Notes under the pieces: generated by a model | What the model was told of the DNA's origin: nothing | Seen by the model: the letters and a program-made list of their open reading frames with translations, nothing else | Database searches by the model: none | Origin: Sphagnum compactum | Lineage: Eukaryota; Bryophyta; Sphagnopsida; Sphagnales | Length of the DNA: 64,000 nucleotides | Direction: 5' to 3' | Assembly (NCBI GenBank): GCA_965153455.1 | Contig: OZ234495.1 | Coordinates: 7,374,875 to 7,438,874, forward strand | Shown: piece after piece, positions 62,501 to 64,000 of the stretch | How positions within the stretch are numbered: the first letter of the stretch is position 1 | Layout: the number at the start of each line of letters is the position of its first letter | Translations under genes and position numbers: made by a program

Positions 62501-64000
62501 TGAATTCAAAAATATTATTTACTTTAATAATTAATTATATGAAGTTCTTTGACTTTGTTATAACTATATTTTAAAATCACATGTTTAAAGTAGGTTTGTA
62601 TATATTCATCAAAAATCAAGAAGATGTCACAACCTATAAAATAAATTGCAAATAAATTAAATATTATATCTATTCTATTTTTAAATTAATGGCATGCTAA
62701 ATATACTAATGGACTTTTAAATTTTTCATAATAGAATCAAAAGATATTTAGTGTCTAATGTAGAAGTAGGAACAAACACAATAATAAAATGTTAGTTTCA
62801 TTCCTACTTAGTACCTATTTTTATTGTATTAAAGTCTTTCAAGTTTTATATTCAACTCATCAAAACTCAATAGAAGCATGGAGGCTTCCATAATGAACTT
62901 TAAAAAAATAATTTGAATCTACTTATGTTTATGTTGAAAATTTGTCGTATTTAAAAATTGGATTTGGGTGGACATATTTTTTGGTCCACTTTACCATGCT
63001 TGGACCCCCTAGATCTTTTGTATTCAATAGGCTAAAAGATATTGAATTAATGTAATTATTAGTCATGTGTTTTTTAATATTCTTGAAAACAATGTTATGT
63101 TAGTACTTGTTTCTCTAGCTTAAATCAATCTATGTATCATGCTAAATCTCTTTTGAGATCTCTTTTTATATTGTTTCAAAAATTTCTATTATATTATTTG
63201 ATTTAGTAACATTATCCCATTTTTTTAAAAATGTTATGAAGTAAGGTAATCCACTTTTCATCGTAAATAACATATGATTGTCATCAATTTATATTTTTGT
63301 GAAAGATGATTGATCAATCTTCATCTTAAGTATCATATGATCATCATCAATATTAACTAGACAAATTCCATTTTTGTATTTAGATTATCAAGATTAGAGG
63401 TGTATGTTTATATTGATTCATACTCTTTCAATTGTCATTTGAAATGACATTCTTTTATGTCTAATGTTCATGTATCATCACATTCTTGTGTTATGTAGTT
63501 AAAAAATATTCATTCATAGATTGTGAATACAAATGACAACAATCACATTACTCACATGCGTCCCATGTTTTTTTAATTTTTAACACCATCTTTTTAAAAT
63601 TCATTGATAACAATCTCCCAACTTTTGCAATAGAAGATTTGCATTTGAAACTTTCATGAGAAAAAAAAAGTTTTTGCATTAGACCTCCTCTTGATGTAAA
63701 TCCATCATTCCACTTAGCACACAAAGTGCTATCATTTTTGTTTTATATTTGAACATCTCTAGCAATGCTTAATACGTGACCTTGCAAAGATAATTTTGAC
63801 ATAATTAATGAAAATTTTAATAATTGGGTTGTGAAAATTGGATGTGAAAAATGACTATTATTGTATATGCAAGAACCACCCTATCTAAAAACCAGGTGAA
63901 TTTGGAAAATTTAAGAATCTCAACACCCTTGTCAATTCTCACTAGCCCATAAAAATTAGAGAACTAATCAGGTTTTCGTAACATAATGTAAAAACCGAAA
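59600..64000. other. AT-rich unassigned sequence
   Basis: No supported gene, RNA gene or mobile element up to the window edge. The short frame at 61411-61680 is composed of AT-rich codons and has no motif. Confidence 0.5.

Overview
The window reads as nuclear DNA of a land plant with a large, repeat-rich genome. It is strongly AT-rich, has long gene-free stretches, and carries transposon families and tRNA-derived SINE-like units typical of plants. The decayed Ty3/gypsy pol and the cysteine-rich transposase relic resemble, from memory, families common in non-seed plants and gymnosperms. The species cannot be fixed from sequence alone. I see no intact, recognisable host gene, no rRNA or tRNA gene and no CRISPR array.

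Layout. 0-9.8 kb: unassigned sequence with a truncated MITE copy (4.6 kb), an 860-bp foldback element (4.87-5.73 kb) and a SINE-like unit (8.6 kb). 9.8-13 kb: a 2.27-kb segment with inverted ends that contains a 387-bp MITE with perfect 24-bp terminal inverted repeats; a second MITE of the same family lies at 12.5 kb, with a short telomere-like motif after it. 15.4-17.1 kb: heavily decayed Ty3/gypsy RT-RNase H-integrase on the minus strand. 17.7-18.8 kb: an AT-rich dispersed repeat and a SINE-like unit. 19.6-22.3 kb: a decayed cysteine-rich DDE-like transposase gene followed by about 295-bp degenerate repeats. 24.5-28.5 kb: a decayed minus-strand gene with coiled-coil stretches and a clear RING-H2 finger, interrupted by a 60-bp minisatellite. 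28.9-32.3 kb: a 62-bp repeat, then a 13-bp/39-bp higher-order satellite split by a 1.63-kb CACTA-like element. 36.2-38.2 kb: a GC- and CpG-rich island that may hold a first exon. 42.6-45.0 kb: a 2350-bp pogo/Tigger-like element, complete at both ends, whose transposase reads through except for two in-frame stops. 47.7-48.5 kb: another MITE. 50-64 kb: mostly unassigned AT-rich DNA with short local duplications.

How the parts relate. Nearly everything recognisable is mobile DNA of different ages. Nesting gives relative order: the CACTA-like element entered an existing satellite, and the pogo-like element entered an existing AT-rich repeat whose paralogue at 17.7 kb preserves the empty site. The pogo-like element is the youngest-looking insertion: it has GC- and CpG-richer sequence, near-intact coding capacity, matching ends and a TA target duplication. 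The two decayed genes at 19.6-21.5 kb (plus) and 24.5-28.5 kb (minus) converge and are the best candidates for a poorly described plant mobile system.
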